A stretch of 64,000 nucleotides of DNA from Variovorax paradoxus EPS (GTDB taxonomy: Bacteria; Pseudomonadota; Gammaproteobacteria; Burkholderiales; Burkholderiaceae_C). Positions 32,329 through 41,323 of the stretch are shown one piece after another. A program made the translations under genes and the position numbers. The stretch lies in contig NC_014931.1 of NCBI RefSeq assembly GCF_000184745.1, forward strand, positions 186,001 through 250,000, given 5' to 3'. The notes beneath the pieces are model-generated. The model was not told the DNA's origin. It worked only from the letters and a program-made list of their open reading frames with translations, and did no database searches. How positions within the stretch are numbered: the stretch's first letter is position 1; each line of letters starts with the position of its first letter.

Positions 32329-33102
32329 TTACTTTTCCGCGAAGGCGCGTTCGACGACGAAGTCGCCGGGCGTCGAGGTGTTGCCTTCCTTGAAGCCGCG
32401 CTTCTCCAGGATGTGCTTGAGGTCCACCAGCAAGCCGGGGCTGCCGCACAGCATGACGCGGTCTTCCTCGACATTGAGCGGCGGCAGGTCCAGGTCGTCG
32501 GTGAGCTTGTTGCTCTCGATCAGGTCGGTGATGCGGCCCTGGTTGCGGAACTCTTCGCGCGTGACGGTCGGGTAGTAGAGCAGCTGCTTCTCGATCATCT
32601 CGCCCAGGATCTCGTGCTTGGGGAGGTGATCGGTCACCAGGTCGTGATAGGCCAGTTCGTCGACCTGGCGCACGCCGTGCACCAGGATGACCTGCTCGAA
32701 CTTCTCGTAGGTCTCCGGGTCGCGGATGATGCTCATGAACGGTGCGAGGCCGGTGCCCGTGCCGAACAGGTACAGGCGCTTGGCGGGCAGTGTGTAGTCG
32801 ATCAGCAGCGTGCCCGTGGGCTTGCGGCCCACGATGATGGTGTCGCCCACCTGGATGTGCTGCAGCTTCGAGGTGAGCGGGCCTTCTTCCACCTTGATGC
32901 TCAGGAACTCGAGATGCTCCTCGTAGTTCGGGCTCACGATGCTGTAGGCGCGCAGCAGGGGCTTGTTGTTGACCTTCAGGCCGATCATCGTGAAATGACC
33001 GTTCGAGAAGCGCAGCGCCGGGTCGCGCGTGGTGGTGAAGGTGAACAGGCGGTCGGTCCAATGGTGGACGCTCAGGACGCGTTCTTCGCTGAATGCACTC
33101 AT
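32329..33102 (-). CDS. fpr: Ferredoxin-NADP reductase
   Basis: Flavoprotein of 257 aa moving electrons between NADPH and ferredoxin. FAD-binding RAYSIVSPNYEEHLEF (RxYS motif) is at about residue 50, NADP-binding GTGTGLAPFMS at ~115, and the C-terminal segment ends FVVERAFAEK, as in the bacterial subclass. The ATG at 33102 was chosen because upstream frame is noncoding promoter DNA. It is the first gene of the fpr-tetR-ena operon and is divergent from the 6-hydroxynicotinate reductase-like gene, whose E. barkeri counterpart uses reduced ferredoxin. It may therefore power that step, or be the general cellular Fpr. Confidence 0.92.
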   Translation of the reverse strand: MSAFSEERVLSVHHWTDRLFTFTTTRDPALRFSNGHFTMIGLKVNNKPLLRAYSIVSPNYEEHLEFLSIKVEEGPLTSKLQHIQVGDTIIVGRKPTGTLLIDYTLPAKRLYLFGTGTGLAPFMSIIRDPETYEKFEQVILVHGVRQVDELAYHDLVTDHLPKHEILGEMIEKQLLYYPTVTREEFRNQGRITDLIESNKLTDDLDLPPLNVEEDRVMLCGSPGLLVDLKHILEKRGFKEGNTSTPGDFVVERAFAEK

Positions 33103-33268
33103 ACGGAACTCAAGAGTTGGTTGGTAACAGGGGAGGGGCTGGCTGAGCCGCGGATGCACACCCTTGGGGCATGACCGCCGGCCGGCTGTGAACCCTCCAT
33201 TGTCGTTGGTCGTAAAAACCCCGATGAACACCGCGAGAAAACACCATTGCAAGCATCGGGCCTGTTTG

Positions 33269-33289
33269 CTACATTGATCTTCAATGTAG
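33269..33289. promoter_or_regulatory. Operator-like palindrome A
   Basis: CTACATTGA-TCT-TCAATGTAG, a perfect 9-bp inverted repeat with a 3-nt centre. Probable binding site of the TetR or another cluster regulator. Confidence 0.55.
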
Positions 33290-33305
33290 TGATTGCAACA
33301 TGAAA

Positions 33306-33323
33306 GTGTAGGGAATGCTACAC
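33306..33323. promoter_or_regulatory. Operator-like palindrome B
   Basis: GTGTAG-N6-CTACAC, a 6-bp inverted repeat. Its half-sites are the TGTAG/CTACA word of palindrome A turned outward, which suggests the same protein binds both. Confidence 0.4.
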
Positions 33324-33418
33324 AAACGGCAGGCGGCGCACAAGCGGGCAGACGGCACGTTTGTTGCAAACCTCACCGGACCGATTGCCCCATACAGACA
33401 GCCCACGAGATCGCCCCG

Positions 33419-35044
33419 ATGACCGAACACACCAAGACAGACGGATTGCCCGGCATGGACATGCCGGTGGTCGCCGAAGCCGGCGCCAGCGCTTTCGGCA
33501 AGGCGCCGCCGCGCAACGAGAAGATGAGCACCGCCAAGGTCGAGTGCAACGCGTGTCCGGTGCTTTGCCAGATTTCCGACGGCCGCACCGGCGCCTGCGA
33601 CCGCTATGCGAACCGCGAAGGCGTGCTGGTGCGCGTCGACCCCGTCGTGCTGCTGCGCCGAGAGATCGCGAGCGAGGCGCCCACGCTGGTGCCCTTCGAT
33701 CGCCCGGCCGCCGACAAGAGCGAAGTGATCGAAGCGGGCGCCCCCGACTGGAACGGCGACCTGCTGCACGCAGACGAAGTCTTCGTTACCGGCGTGGGCT
33801 CGTCCACCACCTACCCCGACTACAAACCCGCCCCCTTCATCGTGGCCTCCAAGGCCCAGGGCGTGGACATGGTCACCGTCGTCACCGAAGGCATCTTCAG
33901 CTACTGCAGCTTCAAGGTGAAGATCGACACCGACCGGTTTCTGGGCTCCGAGCAGGCCAATGTGCGCTACCGCGGCGAGGTCGTGGGCCACGTCACCACG
34001 GCCGAATACGGCTCGCAGATGCTGTCGCTCGGCGGCGTGCACCACCTCACCGGCGGCAGCAAGAAGGAAGGCCGGATGACGGCCGAGCTGATGCAGTTCC
34101 TGGGCAACAAGAAGGCGGTGGAGTGCACCATCGACGGCGGCTCCACGCTCGTCATTCAGGCTGGCAAGGCGCCCATCGTCAACGGCGTGGAAGAGCAGCG
34201 CATGCGCGTGGGCTGCGGCTCCGCGGCGGTCGGCATCTTCGCGCGCCAGTTCGCTGGCGTGGCCGACGAGGTGGTGGTGGTCGACGACCACATCACCGGC
34301 GTGCTCACCGAGCACCAGGCCGGCCGGTGCCTCGACATGGCGCCCTCGGGCATCCAGATGCTGGGCCGCAAGTCCACGCCGGGGCGCTACTTCCAGGTGG
34401 CGAATCCGGGCAACGGCTGGGGCGGCACCGACATCGCCGATCCGCTCGCGATCATCGAAGGCTGGGAAGAGGGCGTTGCGCGCCCGGGCCTGCGATTGCT
34501 CATGACATCGACCACCGGCGAACACGCTCAGTGGTATGTGCTCGACGACGCGCTGAAGCCCGTCGAACTGGAGATGCCCGCCGAAGTGAAGCGCATCGTC
34601 GACCGCATCGGCGAGAACTGCGAGCCGTCGCTGTGCACCGTGCTGTTCCTCGGCGGCGCCGGTGGCAGCCTGCGTGCCGGCGTGACCGAAAACCCTGTGC
34701 TGCTGACGCGCGCCATCAAGCGCGCGCTGGTCAACGTCACCTGCGGCGGCGCGCCGGCCTACGTGTGGCCCGGCGGCGGCATCACCGTGATGGCCGATGT
34801 CATGCGCATGCCCGACAACAGCTTCGGCACCGTGCCCACGCCGGCCATCGTGGCGCCCATCGAATTCAGCATGCGGCGCGCCGACTACGAGGCGCTCGGC
34901 GGCCACATGGAACACATCTTCTCGCTCGAACAGGCGCTCGCGCGCGGTGCATGGCAGGAAGACGGCGCGCCGCTCGCGCGCCAGTGGCTCGCGATGGACG
35001 CAGCCAACCCGTGGCCGCTCGGCCACGCACCCATGCTGGGCTGA
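33419..35044 (+). CDS. hnr: 6-hydroxynicotinate reductase-like Fe-S protein
   Basis: 541 aa, similar in type to the ferredoxin-dependent enzyme of E. barkeri that reduces 6-hydroxynicotinate to 1,4,5,6-tetrahydro-6-oxonicotinate. An N-terminal cysteine cluster C43-x2-C46-x3-C50 and C60 (ECNACPVLC...GAC) is a probable [4Fe-4S] site. The remainder is a Gly-rich globular domain (SGIQMLGRKSTPGRYF, GGAPAYVWPGGGITVM). The ATG at 33419 was chosen; upstream frame is promoter DNA. The gene next to it is 3 nt away. Divergent enamidase and ferredoxin reductase genes support the assignment, which rests on recognition and context. Confidence 0.75.
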   Translation: MTEHTKTDGLPGMDMPVVAEAGASAFGKAPPRNEKMSTAKVECNACPVLCQISDGRTGACDRYANREGVLVRVDPVVLLRREIASEAPTLVPFDRPAADKSEVIEAGAPDWNGDLLHADEVFVTGVGSSTTYPDYKPAPFIVASKAQGVDMVTVVTEGIFSYCSFKVKIDTDRFLGSEQANVRYRGEVVGHVTTAEYGSQMLSLGGVHHLTGGSKKEGRMTAELMQFLGNKKAVECTIDGGSTLVIQAGKAPIVNGVEEQRMRVGCGSAAVGIFARQFAGVADEVVVVDDHITGVLTEHQAGRCLDMAPSGIQMLGRKSTPGRYFQVANPGNGWGGTDIADPLAIIEGWEEGVARPGLRLLMTSTTGEHAQWYVLDDALKPVELEMPAEVKRIVDRIGENCEPSLCTVLFLGGAGGSLRAGVTENPVLLTRAIKRALVNVTCGGAPAYVWPGGGITVMADVMRMPDNSFGTVPTPAIVAPIEFSMRRADYEALGGHMEHIFSLEQALARGAWQEDGAPLARQWLAMDAANPWPLGHAPMLG

Positions 35045-35047
35045 ACC

Positions 35048-35956
35048 ATGTCTGCCCAACGCAGCGCGCTTGACTCGAGTCGCTGGCACTTCAACCACGG
35101 CCCGATCGACATCGTGGCCGAGGCGCACGGCGATCCGTACGCCGTCGCGGCCGCGCACGACGCGGCTTGGGCGCGCTTCGGCCATGTGCTCGACGAGCTG
35201 GTGCGCGAGCTGCCGCTCTTGCGTTTGCCGGTGACCGACAAGCTGCGCCCGCGCGGCGTCGTCGGTCAGCGCATGTGGGACGCGTGCGCCGCGTTCTCGC
35301 CGATGTTCATCACCCCGATGGCGGCCGTCGCCGGCTCGGTGGCGCAGGAGCTCATCGCGTTCTACGACCGCCCCGGCATCGAGCGCGCCTGGATCAACAA
35401 CGGCGGCGACATCGCGGTGCACCTCGCACCCGGCCACTCGGCGCGCGTGGGCGTGTTCGCCGACATTGCGCGCTTCGACTGGCGCAACCACAGCAACAGC
35501 ATCCTCACCACCGACGGTCAGTTCGAGCTGCATGCCGACGAGCCCGTGCGCGGCGTCGCCACCAGCGGCTGGCGTGGCCGCAGTTTCTCGCTGGGCATCG
35601 CCGACAGCGTGACGGTCCTGGCCGCCACCGCAGCACAGGCCGATGCGGCGGCGACAGTGATCGCCAACGCCGTCGATGTCGACGACGCGCTCATCCAGCG
35701 CAAGCCCGCCAGCGAATGCAAGGACGACAGCGACCTGGGCGACGCCTTGGTCACCGTCGACGTGCCGTCGCTCGCACCATCACAGGTGAAAAGCGCACTC
35801 GATACGGGCGCGATCTGCGCCAAGGTCCTGCAAAAAGGAGGGCTCGTCTGGGCCGCTCTACTCGTTTGCCAGGGGCAGTTCCGACATGTCGAGCCCTTAT
35901 GCTCGAAGTCGCTGCAGACCGTGCTGCCGAAATCACTTGGTTCAGTATTTGCTTAA
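35048..35956 (+). CDS. UPF0280 family protein (ApbE-like fold)
   Basis: 302 aa. The family is placed in the ApbE-like superfamily, which includes FMN transferases. Family features seen are SPMFITPMAAVAGSVAQEL near residue 90 and the AWINNGGDIAVHL segment near 120. Its function is unknown. It lies 3 nt after the reductase gene and 20 nt before the DUF1185 pair, so it is surely in the same operon. It could flavinylate or otherwise mature the reductase; that is speculation from fold and position. Confidence 0.75.
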   Translation: MSAQRSALDSSRWHFNHGPIDIVAEAHGDPYAVAAAHDAAWARFGHVLDELVRELPLLRLPVTDKLRPRGVVGQRMWDACAAFSPMFITPMAAVAGSVAQELIAFYDRPGIERAWINNGGDIAVHLAPGHSARVGVFADIARFDWRNHSNSILTTDGQFELHADEPVRGVATSGWRGRSFSLGIADSVTVLAATAAQADAAATVIANAVDVDDALIQRKPASECKDDSDLGDALVTVDVPSLAPSQVKSALDTGAICAKVLQKGGLVWAALLVCQGQFRHVEPLCSKSLQTVLPKSLGSVFA

Positions 35957-35976
35957 CGAAAGCAAGGTTCTTTTTC

Positions 35977-36618
35977 ATGATCGATATCCGCCGCGTCTTC
36001 ACCCATGTCGAGCACATCCACCACGAGTTCGGACCGCGTGCCGACACCCCGTTGGTGCGCGGTGCCATCGGCGCGGTGCTGACCAATCCTTTCGCCGGCC
36101 GCTACGAGCCCGACATCCTGCCGATGATGGCGCTGCTCGATCCCGTGGGCGTGGACATGGCGCACAAGCTGCACGCCGCGATGGACGTGCCGCTCGAGCA
36201 GATCGCCACTTATGGCAAGGGCGCCATCGTCGGCGCCGACGGCGAGCTGGAGCACGGTGCGCTCTGGCACGTGCCCGGCGGCTACGCGATGCGCGAACTG
36301 CTCGGCTGGAAGGGCAGCCGCGTGGCCTACACCCAGGGCGTTGCCGAAGAAAAAAGCGGCCAGCCCGCCAACGCGCTTTCCATCGTGCCGTCGACCAAGA
36401 AGGTCGGCCCACCCGGCGCCGCGCTCGACGTGCCGCTCACCAACATCAACGCAAGCTACGTGCGCGGCCAGTTCGATGCCATCGAGGTGCGCGTGCCCGG
36501 CGCCCCCGCGGCCGACGAGATCGTCTTCATCCTCGCGATGAGCACCGGCTACCGCGTGCATGCCCGCGTTGGCGGGCTGCTCGCGAAAGACATCAGCAAG
36601 TGGGACGGCCTGCGCTGA
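35977..36618 (+). CDS. DUF1185 / amino-acid-synthesis family protein, copy 1
   Basis: 213 aa, PF06684-type (the family name does not describe a proven activity). Motifs shared with the next gene are VLTNPFAGRYEPD, YGKGAIVGADGELEHGA, ALDVPLTNINASYVRGQFDAIEVRV and the ending WDGLR. About one third of residues look identical to copy 2, so they are ancient paralogues and may form a heteromer. The operon position between reductase and transporter suggests a step or accessory role in N-heterocycle breakdown. Confidence 0.8.
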   Translation: MIDIRRVFTHVEHIHHEFGPRADTPLVRGAIGAVLTNPFAGRYEPDILPMMALLDPVGVDMAHKLHAAMDVPLEQIATYGKGAIVGADGELEHGALWHVPGGYAMRELLGWKGSRVAYTQGVAEEKSGQPANALSIVPSTKKVGPPGAALDVPLTNINASYVRGQFDAIEVRVPGAPAADEIVFILAMSTGYRVHARVGGLLAKDISKWDGLR

Positions 36619-36657
36619 TCTCACGCACACAGAGACAAGACAAGGAACACACAGAAC

Positions 36658-37242
36658 ATGACCGCCAACATCCGCAAGCTCGTCATCCAAGTCGATGAAG
36701 TCCGCAAGGAAATGGGGCAGGACGTGACGCCGCCCACCCGCCGCGCCGTCGCCATTGCCGTGATCGAGAACCCCTACGCCGGCCGCTACAGCGAGAACCT
36801 CGACGAGCTCATCGCCATCGGCGAGGAGCTCGGCGCGCTGCTCGGCCAGAAGGCCGTGAAGGCGCTCGGCATCGAGCCCGGCCAGGCGCAGAGCTACGGC
36901 AAGGCCGCCATCGTCGGCGAGCGCGGCGAGCTCGAACATGCGGCCGCGATCCTGCACCCCAAGCTCGGCGCGCCGCTGCGCGTGGCGGTCGAGAAGGGCG
37001 CGGCGCTCGTGCCTTCGGCCAAGAAGCAGGGCACGCTCGGCACCGCCATCGACGTGCCGCTCGGCCATAAAGACGCCGCCTTCGTGCGCAGCCATTTCGA
37101 CGCCATCGAGGCCCGCGTGTCCGATGCGCCTCGCGCCAACGAGATCGTCGTCGCCGTGGCCGTCACCGACAGCGGCCGTCCGCTGCCGCGCATCGGCGGT
37201 CTGCAAGCCAGCGAAATCAAGGGCGAAGACGGCCTGCGCTGA
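36658..37242 (+). CDS. DUF1185 / amino-acid-synthesis family protein, copy 2
   Basis: 194 aa paralogue of the preceding gene, 39 nt downstream. The corresponding motifs read VIENPYAGRYSEN, YGKAAIVGERGELEHAAA, AIDVPLGHKDAAFVRSHFDAIEARV and EDGLR. It is shorter at the N-terminus and in the middle. Conserved Arg, Tyr, Lys and Glu residues in these blocks could form an active site shared between subunits. Biochemical role unknown. Confidence 0.8.
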   Translation: MTANIRKLVIQVDEVRKEMGQDVTPPTRRAVAIAVIENPYAGRYSENLDELIAIGEELGALLGQKAVKALGIEPGQAQSYGKAAIVGERGELEHAAAILHPKLGAPLRVAVEKGAALVPSAKKQGTLGTAIDVPLGHKDAAFVRSHFDAIEARVSDAPRANEIVVAVAVTDSGRPLPRIGGLQASEIKGEDGLR

Positions 37243-37308
37243 TCGATCCGTCTTTTCGTCATCACCACCGCACACGTGTTTTCTGTTCGAACCCCTAGGA
37301 GCTTCCCG

Positions 37309-38514
37309 ATGAATCCATTGCGCCTTGCCTTCTGCGCCGCTTCCGTCGTCACGCTGGCCACAGCCCTCGTCCCCGCGCATGCGCAGGGCGTGATCAAGAT
37401 CGGCGAAATCAACAGCTACAAGGCGCAGCCCGCCTTCCTGGAACCCTACAAGAAGGGCATGGAACTCGCCGTCGACGAAATCAACGCCAAGGGCGGCATC
37501 AACGGCAAGAAGATCGAACTCATCAGCCGCGACGACAACGCCAACCCCGGCGACGCGGTGCGCGTGGCCGAAGAGCTCATCTCGCGCGAGAAGATCGACG
37601 TGCTGGCCGGCGCGTTCCTCTCGAACACGGGCTTGGCACTCACCGACTTCGCCAAGCAAAAGAAGTTCTTCTACCTCGCTGCCGAGCCGCTCACCGACAA
37701 GATCGTCTGGAGCAACGGCAACAAGTACACCTACCGCCTTCGCCCCTCGACCTACATGCAGGTCGCGATGCTGGTGCCCGAGGCCGCCAAGCTCAAGAAG
37801 AAGCGCTGGGCGATCGTGTACCCCAACTACGAATACGGCCAGTCGTCGGCCGCCACCTTCAAGACGCTGCTGAAGGCTGCGCAGCCCGATGTCGAGTTCG
37901 TCACCGAACAGGCGCCGCCGCTGGGCAAGGTCGATTCGGGCAGCGTGGTGCAGGCGCTGGCCGATGCCAAGCCCGACGCGATCTTCAACGTGCTGTTCGG
38001 TGCCGACCTTTCCAAGTTCGTGCGCGAAGGCAACACGCGCGGCCTTTTCAAGGACCGCGAAGTGGTCAGCGTGCTGACCGGCGAGCCCGAGTACCTCGAT
38101 CCGCTGAAGGACGAAGCGCCCAACGGCTGGATCGTGACCGGCTACCCGTGGAACGGCGTGAAGACGCCCGAGCACAAGGCCTTCCTCGATGCCTACCAGG
38201 CCAAGTTCAAGGACTACCCGCGCCTCGGCTCGGTGGTCGGCTACAGCGCGATCCACTCGATCGCGGCGGGCATCAAGAAGGCCGGTGGCACCGACACCGA
38301 AAAGCTGGTTGCGGCCTTCAAGGGCCTGCAGGTCGACACGCCCTTCGGCAAGATCAACTACCGCGCGCAGGACAACCAGTCCACCATGGGCGCGTATGTC
38401 GGCAAGACCAAGAACGACGGCGGCAAGGGCGTGATGGTCGACTACGTGTACCTCGACGGTGCCAAGTTCCAGCCTTCTGATGACGAAGTGAAAAAGATGC
38501 GCCCTGCGGACTGA
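37309..38514 (+). CDS. ABC transporter binding protein (LivK type), nicotinate cluster
   Basis: 401-aa periplasmic receptor of the branched-chain amino-acid class. Signal peptide cut near AHA-Q; mature start VIKIGEINSYKAQPAFLEPYKKGMELAVDEINAKGG fits the type I fold. An AGGAG site lies 7 nt before the ATG. Class members often bind aromatic or heterocyclic acids rather than leucine; nicotinate or nicotinamide is the likely ligand from context. It is followed by the cognate permease and ATPase genes. Confidence 0.88.
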   Translation: MNPLRLAFCAASVVTLATALVPAHAQGVIKIGEINSYKAQPAFLEPYKKGMELAVDEINAKGGINGKKIELISRDDNANPGDAVRVAEELISREKIDVLAGAFLSNTGLALTDFAKQKKFFYLAAEPLTDKIVWSNGNKYTYRLRPSTYMQVAMLVPEAAKLKKKRWAIVYPNYEYGQSSAATFKTLLKAAQPDVEFVTEQAPPLGKVDSGSVVQALADAKPDAIFNVLFGADLSKFVREGNTRGLFKDREVVSVLTGEPEYLDPLKDEAPNGWIVTGYPWNGVKTPEHKAFLDAYQAKFKDYPRLGSVVGYSAIHSIAAGIKKAGGTDTEKLVAAFKGLQVDTPFGKINYRAQDNQSTMGAYVGKTKNDGGKGVMVDYVYLDGAKFQPSDDEVKKMRPAD

Positions 38515-38594
38515 CCGCACGGCTCCTGCAACGCGCCTGCCGCCGCTGATCGAGCGGGGCACGGCGCGGTGTCTCCAGTTTCCTCAGGGTCCTT

Positions 38595-40529
38595 ATGAGC
38601 TTTTCAGGCTTCGTTGTTCAGTTGCTCAACGGGTTGGCCGGCGCGTCCTCGCTTTTCCTCGTGGCGGCCGGCTTGTCGTTGATCTTCGGCGTGACGCGCA
38701 TCGTCAACTTCGCCCATGGATCGTTTTTCATGGTCGGCATCTATGTCGCGTACACGCTCGTCGAGAAGCTGGGTTCGACCCTGGGCTTCTGGCCTGCGCT
38801 CTTGATCGCGGCGCTCGCGGTCGGCGTGCTCGGCGCGCTGATCGAGGTGCTGCTCTTGCGCCGCATCTACAAGGCGCCCGAGCTGTTCCAACTCCTGGCC
38901 ACCTTCGCGCTGGTGCTCGTCATCAAGGACGCGGTGCTGTGGCTCTGGGGGCCTGACGAACTGCTCGGCCCGCGCGCGCCGGGCCTCAAGGGCTCGATCG
39001 AAATCCTCGGTCGGCAGTTTCCTTCCTACGACCTGTTCCTGATCGTCGTCGGCCCGCTCGTGCTCGGCCTCGTCTGGCTGCTGCTTACCCGCACACGCTT
39101 CGGCACGTTGGTGCGCGCCGCCACGCAAGACCGCGAGATGGTCAGCGCGCTCGGCGTCAACCAGGCCTGGCTCTTCACCGCGGTGTTCGCGCTCGGCGCA
39201 CTGCTCGCGGGCTTGGGCGGTGCGCTGCAGCTGCCGCGCGAACCCGCCACGCTGGAGATGGACCTGAACACCATCGGCGCCGCGTTCGTGGTGGTGGTGG
39301 TCGGCGGCATGGGCTCGCTGCCCGGCGCCTACGTGGCCGCATTGCTCATCGCCGAGATCAAGGCGGTGTGCATCTGGCTCGGCGTGGTGCAGATCTTCGG
39401 CGTCGACGTGTCCTTCTCCAAGCTCACGCTGATGGTCGACTTCCTCGTGATGGCGATCGTGCTGGTCTGGCGGCCGTGGGGCCTGTTCGGCCGGCCGCAG
39501 GCGCCGAGCCGCTACGTCGGCATGCAGGAAGAACCGCTGCGCCGGCCGAGCAATGCCTACCTCATCGCCGCTGCGGTGCTCGCACTGATGCTCGCGGTCC
39601 TGCCGTTCCTGACGGTGAATTCGCCCTACACGATGGTGCTGATGATCGACCTGCTGATCGCCGCGCTCTTCGCGACCAGCCTGCACTTCATCATGGGTCC
39701 GGCGGGCATGCACTCTTTCGGCCACGCGGCGTACTTCGGGCTGGGTGCCTACGGCGCCGCATTGCTGGTGCGCTCGCTGCACCTGCCGATGGAAATCGCA
39801 CTGATCGTCGCGCCGGTCGTGGCCGCGCTCGGCGCGCTGGTCTACGGCTGGTTCGCGGTGCGGCTCTCGGGCGTGTACCTCGCGATGCTCACGCTGGCCT
39901 TCGCGCAGATCACCTGGGCCATCACCTACCAATGGGACAGCTTCACCGGCGGCAGCAACGGCCTGACCGGCGTGTGGCCTTCCGAATGGCTCTCGAACAA
40001 GCAGGCCTATTACTGGCTCACGCTGGTGCTCGTCGGCGCCGGCGTGTGGTGGCTGCGCCGCGTGCTGTTCTCACCCTTCGGCTATGCGCTGCGCGCGGGC
40101 CGCGACTCGGTGCTGCGCGCCGATGCCATCGGCATCGACGTGAAGCGCATGCAGTGGATGGCCTTCGTCATCGCGGGCACGGTGGCGGGGTTGGCCGGCG
40201 CGCTCTACGCGTTCTCCAAGGGCAGCATCTCGCCTGAAAGCCTCTCGGTCGGCAAGTCCGTCGACGGCCTCGTGATGGTGCTGCTCGGCGGCATCCAGAC
40301 GCTGGCGGGACCGGTGGTCGGCGCCGTGACCTTCACCTGGCTGCACGACACCGTCGCGCGCAACACCGACTACTGGCGCGCGATGCTCGGCGCCATCATC
40401 CTGATCCTCGTGCTGCTGTTCCCGCAGGGCATCGCAGGCTCCGTCAAGCAACTTGCCGACCGCTGGCGCGCACCGAAGAATGATGAATCTGCTGAAGCAG
40501 ATGCCAAGCTCAAGGAGGTGAAGGCATGA
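38595..40529 (+). CDS. Fused LivH-LivM-type ABC permease
   Basis: 644 aa, two permease domains in one chain. Residues ~1-300 are LivH-like (GLSLIFGVTRIVNFAHGSFFMVG) and ~320-620 LivM-like (HFIMGPAGMHSFGHAAYFGLGAYGAA; RAGRDSVLRADAIGIDVKRMQWMAFVIAG is the ATPase-contact loop). These are separate proteins in E. coli; the fusion fixes their stoichiometry and occurs in some proteobacterial systems. It overlaps the next gene (ATGA). Confidence 0.92.
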   Translation: MSFSGFVVQLLNGLAGASSLFLVAAGLSLIFGVTRIVNFAHGSFFMVGIYVAYTLVEKLGSTLGFWPALLIAALAVGVLGALIEVLLLRRIYKAPELFQLLATFALVLVIKDAVLWLWGPDELLGPRAPGLKGSIEILGRQFPSYDLFLIVVGPLVLGLVWLLLTRTRFGTLVRAATQDREMVSALGVNQAWLFTAVFALGALLAGLGGALQLPREPATLEMDLNTIGAAFVVVVVGGMGSLPGAYVAALLIAEIKAVCIWLGVVQIFGVDVSFSKLTLMVDFLVMAIVLVWRPWGLFGRPQAPSRYVGMQEEPLRRPSNAYLIAAAVLALMLAVLPFLTVNSPYTMVLMIDLLIAALFATSLHFIMGPAGMHSFGHAAYFGLGAYGAALLVRSLHLPMEIALIVAPVVAALGALVYGWFAVRLSGVYLAMLTLAFAQITWAITYQWDSFTGGSNGLTGVWPSEWLSNKQAYYWLTLVLVGAGVWWLRRVLFSPFGYALRAGRDSVLRADAIGIDVKRMQWMAFVIAGTVAGLAGALYAFSKGSISPESLSVGKSVDGLVMVLLGGIQTLAGPVVGAVTFTWLHDTVARNTDYWRAMLGAIILILVLLFPQGIAGSVKQLADRWRAPKNDESAEADAKLKEVKA

Positions 40530-41323
40530 GCCTCCTCAAAGTCGAAAACCTCGGCAAGTCCTTCGGCGGCGTGAAGGCCGTGGACGGCATCAGTTTCGAA
40601 CTGCCCGCGGGCGAGCTGCTCGCGCTCATCGGCCCCAACGGCGCCGGCAAGTCCACCACCTTCAACATGGTGAATGGCCAGCTCAAGGCCGACCAGGGCT
40701 CGATCACGCTCGACGGCCACGAACTCGTGGGCCGCAAGCCACGCGAGATCTGGCGGAAGGGCGTGGGCCGCACCTTCCAGATCGCCGAGACCTTCGCCTC
40801 GCTCACCGTGGTCGAGAACGTGCAGATGGCCTTGCTCTCGCACGACCACAAGCTGTTCTCGATGTGGCGCCGCGCGGCCGACCACAAGCGCGACGAGGCA
40901 CTCGCATTGCTCGACCAGGTCGGCATGAAGTCGCAGGCCGACCGGCCCTGCAGCGTGCTGGCGTACGGCGACGTGAAGCGCGTTGAACTCGCCATCGCAA
41001 TGGCCAATTCGCCCAAGCTGCTCCTGATGGACGAGCCCACCGCCGGCATGGCGCCCAAGGAGCGCAACTCGCTCATGGCACTGACCAAGGACCTCGTCAT
41101 TCAACGCGGCATGGCCGTGCTCTTCACCGAGCACAGCATGGACGTGGTGTTCGCGTACGCCGACCGCATGATCGTGCTCGCGCGCGGGCGCCTCATCGCG
41201 CAGGGCAAGCCGCTGGAGATTCGCGACCATCCGAAGGTGCAGGAGGTGTACTTCGGCAGCGGCAAGACATTCGAAAAGAAGATCGCAGAGAAAGCCGCAG
41301 CGCTGGGAGTGACAACCGCATGA
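40526..41323 (+). CDS. ABC transporter ATPase (LivG type)
   Basis: 265 aa. Walker A GPNGAGKSTTFNMVNG, the LivG-type insertion GRTFQIAETFASLTVVENV, Walker B LLLMDEPTAGMAP and switch His in FTEHSMD. The signature region reads LAYGDVKRVELAIAMA instead of the canonical LSGGQ or usual LPYGxQR, but such variation is typical of LivG-like proteins. It overlaps both neighbours, so translation is coupled through the transporter genes. Confidence 0.92.
   Translation: MSLLKVENLGKSFGGVKAVDGISFELPAGELLALIGPNGAGKSTTFNMVNGQLKADQGSITLDGHELVGRKPREIWRKGVGRTFQIAETFASLTVVENVQMALLSHDHKLFSMWRRAADHKRDEALALLDQVGMKSQADRPCSVLAYGDVKRVELAIAMANSPKLLLMDEPTAGMAPKERNSLMALTKDLVIQRGMAVLFTEHSMDVVFAYADRMIVLARGRLIAQGKPLEIRDHPKVQEVYFGSGKTFEKKIAEKAAALGVTTA

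Larger units (their letters stand above)
33103..33418. promoter_or_regulatory. Divergent control region of the nicotinate cluster
   Basis: 316 nt without a gene, AT-richer than the surroundings, between fpr (minus) and the reductase operon (plus). It contains two operator-like inverted repeats listed separately and the repeated word TTGCAA/ATTGCAA near 33247, 33292 and 33366. It must hold both divergent promoters; I could not assign -35/-10 boxes with confidence. Confidence 0.6.

Noticed and set aside
36658..37242. Second DUF1185 gene as an assembly duplication of the first
   Set aside because: The two differ in length and in most residues, so they are old paralogues, not a recent copy.
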